From assembly GCA_017514235.1 (NCBI GenBank), contig JAFWKK010000001.1, forward strand, positions 1 to 64,000: 64,000 nt of DNA, given 5' to 3'. Below, piece by piece: positions 1 through 6,461 of this stretch (position 1 is the stretch's first letter; each line of letters begins with the position of its first letter). This DNA comes from Kiritimatiellia bacterium (GTDB taxonomy: Bacteria > Verrucomicrobiota > Kiritimatiellia > RFP12 > UBA1067). The position numbers and the translations under genes were made by a program. The notes beneath the pieces are model-generated. The model had not been told where the DNA came from, did not search any database, and worked only from the letters and a program-made list of their open reading frames with translations.

Positions 1-1
1 A

Positions 2-365
2 GTTGTGATTTGATGCTCTATTGAAATGAGAAACACTCTGCTGCCGTCCCTCTACCTGCTCACGCAGTTGTGATTTGATGCTCTATTGAAATGAGAAACA
101 CTCGCACCTCTCGCGGTCGTGGTAGATGTGCGGTTGTGATTTGATGCTCTATTGAAATGAGAAACACTTAAGCAGCGTCTTGTTGTCGAGGCTGTCGGGT
201 TGTGATTTGATGCTCTATTGAAATGAGAAACACTTACTCGAGGCGCATCCCGCGCTCGGAGAGGTTGTGATTTGATGCTCTATTGAAATGAGAAACACTC
301 GCCCCTGCTGCGAGGCTTTCGCCCTTCTCGTTGTGATTTGATGCTCTATTGAAATGAGAAACACT
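2..365 (+). CRISPR. CRISPR array, type II-C, 6 repeats and 5 spacers visible (truncated at left edge)
   Basis: Six copies of a 36-bp direct repeat start at 2, 67, 133, 199, 264 and 330. They are separated by five unique spacers of 29-30 bp (38-66, 103-132, 169-198, 235-263, 300-329). All six copies read identically, so there is no degenerate terminal repeat. The array runs off the left edge, so its full length is unknown. Repeat and spacer sizes fit type II and the neighbouring cas9-cas1-cas2. The repeat 5' end (GUUGUGAU) is complementary to the predicted tracrRNA at 5339-5411. This puts the crRNA sense on the + strand, convergent with the cas operon, and any leader should lie left of the window. 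Confidence 0.97.
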
Positions 366-433
366 ATTGGGCTGAAATCGTCCTTTATTGTTGGGCATTT
401 CAATGAATTCTAAAGGCTGGGAAAAGGAAGCAG
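366..433. other. Spacer region between CRISPR array and terminator
   Basis: No gene is visible here. Bases 396-404 (CATTTCAAT) are complementary to the internal ATTGAAATG of the last repeat (348-356), so the end of a + strand array transcript could fold back on itself. The match is only 9 bases and does not extend, so I do not call it a tracrRNA anti-repeat. Confidence 0.5.
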
Positions 434-465
434 GCGGGGCCGTGTTTGCGGCCCCGCTCTTTTTT
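434..465 (+). terminator. Rho-independent terminator at end of CRISPR array transcript
   Basis: A perfect 9-bp GC-rich stem (GCGGGGCCG at 434-442 with CGGCCCCGC at 449-457) encloses a 6-base loop and is followed by TCT and a T-run (460-465). The T-run is on the + strand, so it should stop the pre-crRNA transcript just before the convergent cas2 gene, whose stop codon is at 465-467. The stem could also slow leftward transcripts, but there is no T-run in that direction. Confidence 0.85.
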
Positions 466-812
466 CAGAAAAATTCCAATTGATGTGGCGTTGCTGGCGG
501 TGGCTTGGCTTTCTTTCCTACGATATGTATTGTGTTCTCAAACTGTTTGTCTGTAACTTTGAGTATGGATACGGATCCTTCGTCGGGCACCAGATTTCTT
601 ACTCGTTCGATGTGAACATCTGCTGAGCCGTAGCTGGCGCAGTGTCTGATGTAAACTGAGTACTGGTGCATTCCGAATCCATCTTTCAGTAGGTTCTTCC
701 TGAATAGTGTCGCGCGTTTGCGTTGTGTCTTTGTCTCGACCGGTAAATCGAACATGACATATAGCCACATGATCTTGTAGCGGTTTATCGCTTCTTGCGA
801 GCAAAGTGTCAT
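465..812 (-). CDS. cas2: CRISPR-associated endoribonuclease/adaptation protein Cas2
   Basis: Cas2 partners Cas1 in spacer acquisition. The protein carries the typical Cas2 N-terminal beta strand with its aspartate (WLYVMFDLPVETK) and the downstream positions expected for a small ferredoxin-like fold. From the ATG at 812 it is 115 aa, and this start overlaps the cas1 stop as ATGA, which suggests translational coupling. Family members usually begin at the Met just before WLYVMFDLP, which here corresponds to an ATG at 768-770 (101 aa), so the true start may be the internal one; neither start has a strong ribosome-binding site. It is the last gene of the leftward cas9-cas1-cas2 operon and ends at the array terminator. 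Confidence 0.93.
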   Translation of the reverse strand: MTLCSQEAINRYKIMWLYVMFDLPVETKTQRKRATLFRKNLLKDGFGMHQYSVYIRHCASYGSADVHIERVRNLVPDEGSVSILKVTDKQFENTIHIVGKKAKPPPATPHQLEFF

Positions 813-1702
813 GGGAAACTAGGCAGGGCCAGTTCGTCGGACTCTTTTTTGTAGTATCGTGTGAGCGATGCTGTCGTGCAGGAGAGCGCAATCATCAAAG
901 GGCGTCGGACTTCACCTAAGATCGTGTCGCAGGAGAGCATCTGCAGAAGTCTCGCACGCATCTCTTTTGTCAGTTCAGCCATTGGCACGTCAAACGGTCT
1001 CACCTTGCCTAGGACGTATTGGTCGACAAACGGGCGATATGGTTCCATTATGTCGTCCGCAAGTGCAAATGCGTTGTAGCGATTGTGGTGGTGGATGCCC
1101 CGGAGACATATAAGGCCGGATCCCACTAATGCTCTTGCCGTTGCCGCCCGTAGTATTGCATAGCCGTAGTTCAGCGGCGCATTCGGCCATCTGCCGTTCC
1201 TGTAGCGTACGAATTCGTCCGGCCCCAATGCTTGGAAATAGATTCTGGCGGCCTGGGCTTCGCAGTTAGCAGGATCGCCATTCTTCACTTCATCGGCAAG
1301 GGACAGGAGTCGTTTCGCGCCATTCGCTCCAAGCCGTTCCATCAAGGTTGACTGGTTTCGTATCTTTTGTCGGATGATCATACGCCACAAACGCCCGTTC
1401 ACGGCATCGGTCGCCGAGAGTTGTGCTTCGATGGATTCTGCCGCCGTGCTGTTCGCTGCGTATGATAGCAATTGCGCGGATGGTGTATGAGATTTATCGC
1501 AAATGACGACGGCTACATTGTTCGCAGAAAGGAATTGAAGCGCTGCGGACGTTATTGCTATTTTATCTGATTCTAGAATTACAAATCCGACATCCTCTAT
1601 TGGCACGGTGCGATGTTCCCCAGACTCTGCGTTCCAGACTAGTTGTTCGTATTTGAGAGACAACTTGCCGACGCTGGAAAAGCATAGCGTTCTCGCAATC
1701 AT
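809..1702 (-). CDS. cas1: CRISPR-associated endonuclease Cas1 (type II)
   Basis: This is the integrase subunit of the Cas1-Cas2 spacer-acquisition complex. The protein is 297 aa, a usual size for type II Cas1. The expected metal-binding residues are visible: Glu148 in CEAQAARIYF, a His cluster at 204-206 in GIHHHNRYN, and Asp216/217 in ALADDIMEPYRPF. The segment LNYGYAILRAATARAL is characteristic of type II Cas1. Its ATG shares one base with the cas9 stop (TAATG at 1700-1704), so the two are translationally coupled, and its own stop overlaps cas2. No csn2 or cas4 is present, which fits subtype II-C. Confidence 0.97.
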   Translation of the reverse strand: MIARTLCFSSVGKLSLKYEQLVWNAESGEHRTVPIEDVGFVILESDKIAITSAALQFLSANNVAVVICDKSHTPSAQLLSYAANSTAAESIEAQLSATDAVNGRLWRMIIRQKIRNQSTLMERLGANGAKRLLSLADEVKNGDPANCEAQAARIYFQALGPDEFVRYRNGRWPNAPLNYGYAILRAATARALVGSGLICLRGIHHHNRYNAFALADDIMEPYRPFVDQYVLGKVRPFDVPMAELTKEMRARLLQMLSCDTILGEVRRPLMIALSCTTASLTRYYKKESDELALPSFP

Positions 1703-4700
1703 TATAGGAAGATGATTGTTCCGTCGAGCATCATCTTGAAGTGAATGCCTTCGAAGAGCATGTTGGAGAAATATACGCCTGGACTCAGATAAAGCAGTTC
1801 ATGTGGATTCTCGAAGTTCACTGACGATTCTCCGGTCTTGTGCTTACCAATTGCCTTCAAGTCCTTTTCAAGCACAACGCTCGCTCTTGCTTCCAGATGC
1901 CGACGGAAGGTGATGCGCCCGGTACTTTCAAATTTCACTACTTTGTATAACCTTTTCGAAAGTTCTGCTGGCTTGAGTTCTTTCGTGTTGTTTATGTTGG
2001 CGTGCTCAGCTGCAATTGCCATAGAACCTGGCACAATGTATCCGATGAACCCCTCTTGCTTGTGCAACGGAGCGTAGTCGGGTTTTTTGTGGCTTTGTGC
2101 CCAGACTAGTGCGTTGTCTGGCTTGATGGACAGCTTTTTGTTGGCCTTGAACACGCCGAGTCGAAAGTTAGACCCCTCAGATGTCCTAACATAGTACGGC
2201 ATTTTGTAGTCAAACTGCGATGCAATTGCATGGTCTTTAAGTCGCATCGGATTAGTCGTTTGAGCGAATGTTCTGACTTTGTTCACAGGAACGCCCGATG
2301 GCATCTTGATCATCCCTGGTTCAAGCGTCTTTATTCCGCTTTTCTTCAGTTCCACCAGTGCTGACGACACGATATCTCTTATGCCGACATCGACAATCTT
2401 GTCTACAAGTGTTTCAATAGCCGCAATTGGGCCAGTGAGTGGTTTGCGCACAACGAACGCTTTCTTGCCGTTGTCCGGCCTTGCGATACATCCATAGAAG
2501 GTGTCTTTGTGTAGGGCGCCGCGCACAGTGTCGCCTTTGCTATTTACAAATTTTATTGTTTTTGTTGGGTCTGCCTTTTGTGGATGTGCCTTAGCCAGAG
2601 CGTTTCGTTTAGAACTCTGGCGGAGTGTGGTCTGTCGAAGAACGTGCTTGACTAGTATTTCGCCCGTTGCTTTCCGCACTTTCTCGGCAAAGCCTTCGTA
2701 GGGTGGCTTACACAGGTCACATGGACGAACGTTTGTGACGCCGCCGTCATCTTTAAGCGCCGTGCATATTGCATTGAAGCGTGAGGGTGTAAGCGCGGCG
2801 ATCACCATTGCATCCTTTGCATGATGAGTGTGCTCCGCGCGGTCCTTTGCTTCATTGCCCTGAATTCCCCATGCCTTTCGGGCGAATGCCGTGGCAGCGC
2901 CGTTTACCGAGTAGACATTCGGATAGACGCTTCGTAAAAGTTCCACGGCATGAGAGCTCATAATCCCTGTGTCAACTAGCTGGCGCCGCTTGAATCCAGA
3001 AAGACCATTCGCCGGATCAATGAGCTTGTCGGACGTGATTTCGAATCTTCTCAGCTTGTCTCTCCAGTAATCAAGTTCAAGCTTCGTTCGAATCGCTTTA
3101 ATGCGGGCGTTTGCGCGCTGTTGCGGATCGGAGGCGGCCTTTGCCGCATTTCTTCTCGATTGCCATGTCTTTCTTAGGCCCTCGACCCTTTCGCGCCACG
3201 GGGCGAGGCGTGTGAATATCTCGGATTCGTAATTTGGACAGTCTGTCGGCACCATGCCTTTCTTTACCTCGCGGTTGTACTTTGCGTCACAGAGCGTCTT
3301 GTTTGCGAGAGAGTCGTCGCCGGACATGGAGCGCGGAATCGTGTGTTCTATGTCAAAGGAGTTCCCTGATACAAGTTCTCCTAGGGAGATGGTTTTCCCC
3401 GTGTACAAACACATGCGTCCCTGCTCCTCCCAAAGGATATAGCGGTCCACGAGGTCTTCCGATGCGCTCGCGCCGAGCTCCTGGCGAGCTTTGTCGCGGA
3501 GCGCGGCGCGATCTTTTTGCCATAGTTGCACGGCATGGCGTGTTGCATAGTCGTTAACGCTGCGTGCAAGTTCGATCCTGATAGTCGTGTCGCCGTCGAT
3601 TTTGCCGTGATCGCGCAGATAGTTGACGAGCCGTCGAAGCGTCGTCATTGAACGCTGTACTAGGGGATTGCGGATCATGCCGAGTGCGACGGCGGGAATG
3701 CGGTCCGGTTGCTTGGGGTCGACTTCGTATGGCGAGTCGCCGTGCAGGTAGAGCTTGTTCCAAGCCTTGTCGTCGACATTCCATTCCGTTAGGAGGTATT
3801 CGCGCAAAAGATCCATCAGCCTTGGCGGATTTCCTTCGCGGCGGAATGTTTCGATTCGCATCGCCTCTCTTGCGGCTCGGCATTTGGCCTCCATTTCTCT
3901 TATATGCAGGACAATCTCATCTTCGTGCTCTGCGAATTGCGGTATCACGTCCGGCATTTTCGCCAACAGACGCGCCGTGAAGAGATCATGGCCTTTGCGA
4001 AGGAAGGGCAGTATCTTGTTTATTGCCTTCAGCGAATATTGCGCATTGCCTTCTTTGGGGTGAATCTTGGCGAGTCGTACCACGTTTTCTTCTGAAAGGG
4101 CTGGATAATGGTGTCTGAACCATCCTTTGAGTTTTTCCTCGTCGTCGAAGAATGTCAGTGCGTCGAAGACCTTTTGCTCGGCATATGGGATGTCTCCGAA
4201 CCCGTTCTTGATTTTGCATCGTGTGGAACATGCTGTCACGGTGTCATCACTCTCATAGTGATGGAACTTAAGGGACTCGTTCTTGAACTTTTTCTTGAAA
4301 AGCTTTGATATGGAGCTGAACTTTATTGTGGAGGACTCCTTCATGAATGCCGAACAGGCTAGCTCTCTATCTTCTGCCGTTAGTGGAATTCGTTCGTCGG
4401 TTGTTGTGCTGCGGAACGATAGGTTGTTCACGAACGTGCGCATGCGGAACTCTTCGAATGCGGGGTGTCCGATTTGTGAGCGGGGGTTCCTGTGTTCTAG
4501 TGGACAGGGTCCTACGAGGTGTTTCTGGGAGCGTAACGGACGCTGGCGGAATATCGCATCGTAGAGGCTCTTGTAGAGGGGGTTGCTATGCGCAATTCCT
4601 TGAGTCTCCATGATGACGGCGAACTCGGTCATGTAGTGCTCGACGCGTCCGGTGTAGCGCTTGCGCACTCGCGTCTTGCAGAGACTATTGCGTTCCGACT

Positions 4701-5283
4701 CAATGCGTTTTGCAAAATACTGTCCGAGCGTACGGCATCCGGCGTCGGCTATCTCTTTCGTCAGGGCGGCAATGTCTCCTTTAACGGCTCCGAGGTCTTT
4801 GCTCTCTGTTCCGTCAGCCAGTGCGTCCTTGCGGGAACTCTTGAATCCGCGGCGTTGAGCAATGTGGTATAGCGCACGGCCGAGGACAAGCGGCGAAACC
4901 TTGCCAGAGGTGGCAGCTGCACGATCGGCGTATGGATTTGACGTGTCGGTTGATTTTAGCCAGTTGATGAATGCCTTGTTGTCGATTGGATAGATGCCGG
5001 ATTTCTTCCAAGTCTCAAGTTCTTTCTCGGAGATGGGGCTCATTTCGTTCTTGCCCAAAATCTCCAGTAGTTTCCATTTGCGGAGCTTGCGGCGGAACTT
5101 CATTCGTCGTGCCATGCGTGCAGCGCGGCGTATGGCGGCCGGAGTTTCCAATGTGTCGCTGGCGGCATCGATGCCTTCGGGGAACACAACGACTCCTTTT
5201 TCGAGAATGTCGCCTGTTGTGTCGTCCAGCACAGCCCATCCGAGAGAATTGGTGCCAAGGTCTAGTCCCAGCGTTTTTTTCAT
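1702..5283 (-). CDS. cas9: Type II-C CRISPR effector nuclease Cas9
   Basis: This is an RNA-guided DNA endonuclease of 1193 aa, somewhat long for II-C. RuvC-I is at the N terminus (LGLDLGTNSLGW, Asp8) and is followed by an Arg-rich bridge helix near residues 50-75. RuvC-II contains Glu571 (TIRIELARSVND). The HNH domain is at about 640-675 (FDIEHTIPRS with His647, then Asn661). RuvC-III is HTHHAKDAMVIAAL with His821 and Asp824. All catalytic residues are therefore present. A CxxC pair (CDLC) lies near residue 856. The gene is visibly less GC-rich than the rest of the window, which suggests transfer of the locus. It heads the cas9-cas1-cas2 operon. Its start codon is preceded by a 13-base homopolymer rather than a normal Shine-Dalgarno sequence. 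Confidence 0.98.
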   Translation of the reverse strand: MKKTLGLDLGTNSLGWAVLDDTTGDILEKGVVVFPEGIDAASDTLETPAAIRRAARMARRMKFRRKLRKWKLLEILGKNEMSPISEKELETWKKSGIYPIDNKAFINWLKSTDTSNPYADRAAATSGKVSPLVLGRALYHIAQRRGFKSSRKDALADGTESKDLGAVKGDIAALTKEIADAGCRTLGQYFAKRIESERNSLCKTRVRKRYTGRVEHYMTEFAVIMETQGIAHSNPLYKSLYDAIFRQRPLRSQKHLVGPCPLEHRNPRSQIGHPAFEEFRMRTFVNNLSFRSTTTDERIPLTAEDRELACSAFMKESSTIKFSSISKLFKKKFKNESLKFHHYESDDTVTACSTRCKIKNGFGDIPYAEQKVFDALTFFDDEEKLKGWFRHHYPALSEENVVRLAKIHPKEGNAQYSLKAINKILPFLRKGHDLFTARLLAKMPDVIPQFAEHEDEIVLHIREMEAKCRAAREAMRIETFRREGNPPRLMDLLREYLLTEWNVDDKAWNKLYLHGDSPYEVDPKQPDRIPAVALGMIRNPLVQRSMTTLRRLVNYLRDHGKIDGDTTIRIELARSVNDYATRHAVQLWQKDRAALRDKARQELGASASEDLVDRYILWEEQGRMCLYTGKTISLGELVSGNSFDIEHTIPRSMSGDDSLANKTLCDAKYNREVKKGMVPTDCPNYESEIFTRLAPWRERVEGLRKTWQSRRNAAKAASDPQQRANARIKAIRTKLELDYWRDKLRRFEITSDKLIDPANGLSGFKRRQLVDTGIMSSHAVELLRSVYPNVYSVNGAATAFARKAWGIQGNEAKDRAEHTHHAKDAMVIAALTPSRFNAICTALKDDGGVTNVRPCDLCKPPYEGFAEKVRKATGEILVKHVLRQTTLRQSSKRNALAKAHPQKADPTKTIKFVNSKGDTVRGALHKDTFYGCIARPDNGKKAFVVRKPLTGPIAAIETLVDKIVDVGIRDIVSSALVELKKSGIKTLEPGMIKMPSGVPVNKVRTFAQTTNPMRLKDHAIASQFDYKMPYYVRTSEGSNFRLGVFKANKKLSIKPDNALVWAQSHKKPDYAPLHKQEGFIGYIVPGSMAIAAEHANINNTKELKPAELSKRLYKVVKFESTGRITFRRHLEARASVVLEKDLKAIGKHKTGESSVNFENPHELLYLSPGVYFSNMLFEGIHFKMMLDGTIIFL

Positions 5284-5290
5284 GTCGCTA

Positions 5291-5303
5291 CCCCCCCCCC
5301 CCC
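5291..5303 (-). promoter_or_regulatory. G13 homopolymer in the ribosome-binding position of cas9
   Basis: On the cas9 strand, 13 consecutive G residues end 7 bases before the ATG (5281-5283), exactly where a Shine-Dalgarno sequence belongs. A G-run can base-pair with the CCUCC of 16S rRNA, so it could serve as the binding site. Homopolymers of this length are prone to slippage. This is the longest single-base run I saw in the window. Confidence 0.7.
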
Positions 5304-5304
5304 A

Positions 5305-5333
5305 TTGACGAGATTACGGAAATATTATATCAT
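5305..5333 (+). promoter_or_regulatory. Predicted tracrRNA promoter
   Basis: A TTGACG -35 (5305-5310) and a TATCAT -10 (5328-5333) are separated by 17 bp. Initiation 6-7 bases downstream would start at about 5339-5340, at the first base of the anti-repeat. The element overlaps the leftward cas9 promoter. Confidence 0.65.
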
Positions 5334-5353
5334 ACAGGCGCATCTTATCACAA
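5324..5353 (-). promoter_or_regulatory. Predicted cas9-cas1-cas2 promoter
   Basis: On the minus strand there is an extended -10 (TGATATAAT, 5332 to 5324) and a TTGTGA -35 (5353 to 5348) with an 18-bp spacer. The TGATATAAT form matches the extended -10 seen at many other genes here. The -35 hexamer lies inside the tracrRNA anti-repeat DNA, so the two promoters overlap. Confidence 0.65.
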
Positions 5354-5411
5354 CAAGGCTATATGCCGAAGTCGTTTTGAGACTGCAGCCCGGTTCGCCG
5401 GGCATTTTTAT
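5339..5411 (+). ncRNA. Predicted tracrRNA
   Basis: The anti-repeat pairs with the CRISPR repeat in two blocks: GCATC (5340-5344) with repeat GATGC, and ATCACAAC (5347-5354) with repeat GTTGTGAT. A UU/UU internal loop between them gives the usual bulged type II duplex. It is followed by a short nexus-like hairpin (GGC, UAUAU, GCC at 5357-5367), a second small stem (AGUC with GACU, 5370-5384) and a Rho-independent terminator. The RNA is divergent from cas9. The region is a confident match to tracrRNA architecture; the exact ends are predicted, not measured. Confidence 0.85.
5388..5410 (+). terminator. Rho-independent terminator of tracrRNA
   Basis: A 6-bp stem (GCCCGG 5388-5393 with CCGGGC 5398-5403) is closed by a UUCG tetraloop (5394-5397) and followed by ATTTTTA. 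It would also form the 3' hairpin that Cas9 binds in a tracrRNA. Confidence 0.85.
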
Positions 5412-5439
5412 TGCCTGAAACAGGTGTGTTGCCTGTAAC

Positions 5440-5466
5440 GCGCATTCTGACCGTATGGTCATGCGC
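5440..5466. other. Imperfect inverted repeat downstream of tRNA-Gln
   Basis: GCGCAT (5440-5445) pairs with ATGCGC (5461-5466), and inside it GACC (5449-5452) pairs with GGTC (5457-5460) around a 4-base loop. It lies 20 bases beyond the 3' end of the leftward tRNA and may act as a processing or termination hairpin, although no T-run follows on either strand. Confidence 0.45.
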
Positions 5467-5485
5467 AATGCGGACGCGTTCGAGT

Positions 5486-5559
5486 TGGTTGTCCCGCCTG
5501 GATTCGAACCAGGACTAAGAGAATCAAAATCTCCTGTGCGGCCAATACACCACGGGACA
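5486..5559 (-). tRNA. tRNA-Gln (anticodon UUG)
   Basis: The minus strand folds into a standard cloverleaf. The 7-bp acceptor pairs TGTCCCG with CGGGACA, the T arm contains GGTTCGAATCC, and the anticodon stem GGAGA/TCTCT holds the loop TTTTGAT with anticodon TTG at its centre. This reads CAA (glutamine). The discriminator base is A and the 3' CCA is encoded (5488 to 5486). Confidence 0.96.
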
Positions 5560-5572
5560 GCAATATGCATAT

Positions 5573-5578
5573 AGTATA
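5573..5578 (-). promoter_or_regulatory. Predicted -10 box of tRNA-Gln
   Basis: TATACT on the minus strand ends 14 bases before the mature tRNA 5' end, leaving room for a short 5' leader. No clear -35 was seen. Confidence 0.45.
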
Positions 5579-5612
5579 CAATATTTGCCGTCGTCTGTCA
5601 TCGTCGGCGGAC

Positions 5613-6461
5613 CTACTTGCGGGCAAGGATGCGCATGACACGTCTTATGTCCGCCGCCATCGCGTCGATTGCCGTTACGGCGATGTCATGGAACTGCAGT
5701 CCGTCGGGATTGCGCTTAACGAGGTCGCATACGGCGCGACCGCCGGCTAGCGCACCGTAGGTGTAGTAGTTCACCTTGCGGATGCCGCGGGCGATCGCCT
5801 CGCGGTAGTCTTTTTCGCAAAGCCCCGATCCGCCGTGCATCACCAGCGGCAGTTCGTTCGTCGCGGCATGGACGCTTTCAATCACTTCGAGCGACAGCTT
5901 CGGGGTGGTCTTGTAGATGCCGTGCACGGTTCCGAACGAGATCGCGAGCGCGTCCACTCCCGTCCTCTCCGCGAATTCCGCAGCCTCGCCGGGTTTTGTG
6001 TAGAAGTCTTCCGGGGCGTAGTCACCCAGCTCTCCCCTAAAGTTGCTTGGCATCGAACCGAGCTCGGCCTCGACGGTGGCGCCCAGCTCGTGCGCTATCT
6101 TGGCCACTTGCGCAGTGGCGGCGACATTCTCCTCGTAAGGCAGCGTCGAGCCGTCGAACATGACCGACGTGAACCCCATCGCGAGCGCCCTGAGGCAGTG
6201 TGTCACCGACGAACCGTGGTCGAGATGCACGGCGACGGGAGTCTTCGCATCCTTGGCTAGGCGAAGCATGAGCGGACCGGCTATGGAAAGCGGCAGGTAC
6301 TGCTCGTGCACCGTGGCGTGCTGCAGGATGAACGGCATGCCCATTTCCTCCGACGCTTTCACGGCGGCCATGGCCGATTCCAGCGTTGCGCAGTTGAACC
6401 CTCCGACGGCGTAGCCGCCTTTCGCTGCGCCGGCCAGCATCTCTTTCATGCTTACAAGCAT
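5613..6461 (-). CDS. Class II fructose/ketose-bisphosphate aldolase
   Basis: This is a Zn-dependent aldolase that cleaves a ketose bisphosphate into DHAP and an aldehyde. The 282-aa length matches the GatY/KbaY/Fba class II family. Visible signatures are the metal-binding HLDHG segment, VEAELG, the phosphate-binding SFGTVHG, and HGGSG near the C terminus. A clear AAAGGAG lies 6 bases before the ATG. The ATG overlaps the stop of the upstream SorE-like gene (TAATG), so the two are coupled. The pairing suggests that the reductase makes a sugar phosphate which, after a phosphorylation, the aldolase splits. Which sugar is used cannot be read from sequence alone. Confidence 0.93.
   Translation of the reverse strand: MLVSMKEMLAGAAKGGYAVGGFNCATLESAMAAVKASEEMGMPFILQHATVHEQYLPLSIAGPLMLRLAKDAKTPVAVHLDHGSSVTHCLRALAMGFTSVMFDGSTLPYEENVAATAQVAKIAHELGATVEAELGSMPSNFRGELGDYAPEDFYTKPGEAAEFAERTGVDALAISFGTVHGIYKTTPKLSLEVIESVHAATNELPLVMHGGSGLCEKDYREAIARGIRKVNYYTYGALAGGRAVCDLVKRNPDGLQFHDIAVTAIDAMAADIRRVMRILARK

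Noticed and set aside
215-403. Small open frame crossing the CRISPR repeats
   Set aside because: It only reads through repeats and spacers and repeats its own sequence; no coding signal.
366-433. tracrRNA between array and cas2
   Set aside because: Only 9 bases (396-404) are complementary to the repeat and pairing does not continue; the site at 5339-5411 is far better.
5325-5570. Short open frame over the tracrRNA and tRNA
   Set aside because: It covers structured RNA genes on either strand and has no ribosome-binding site.
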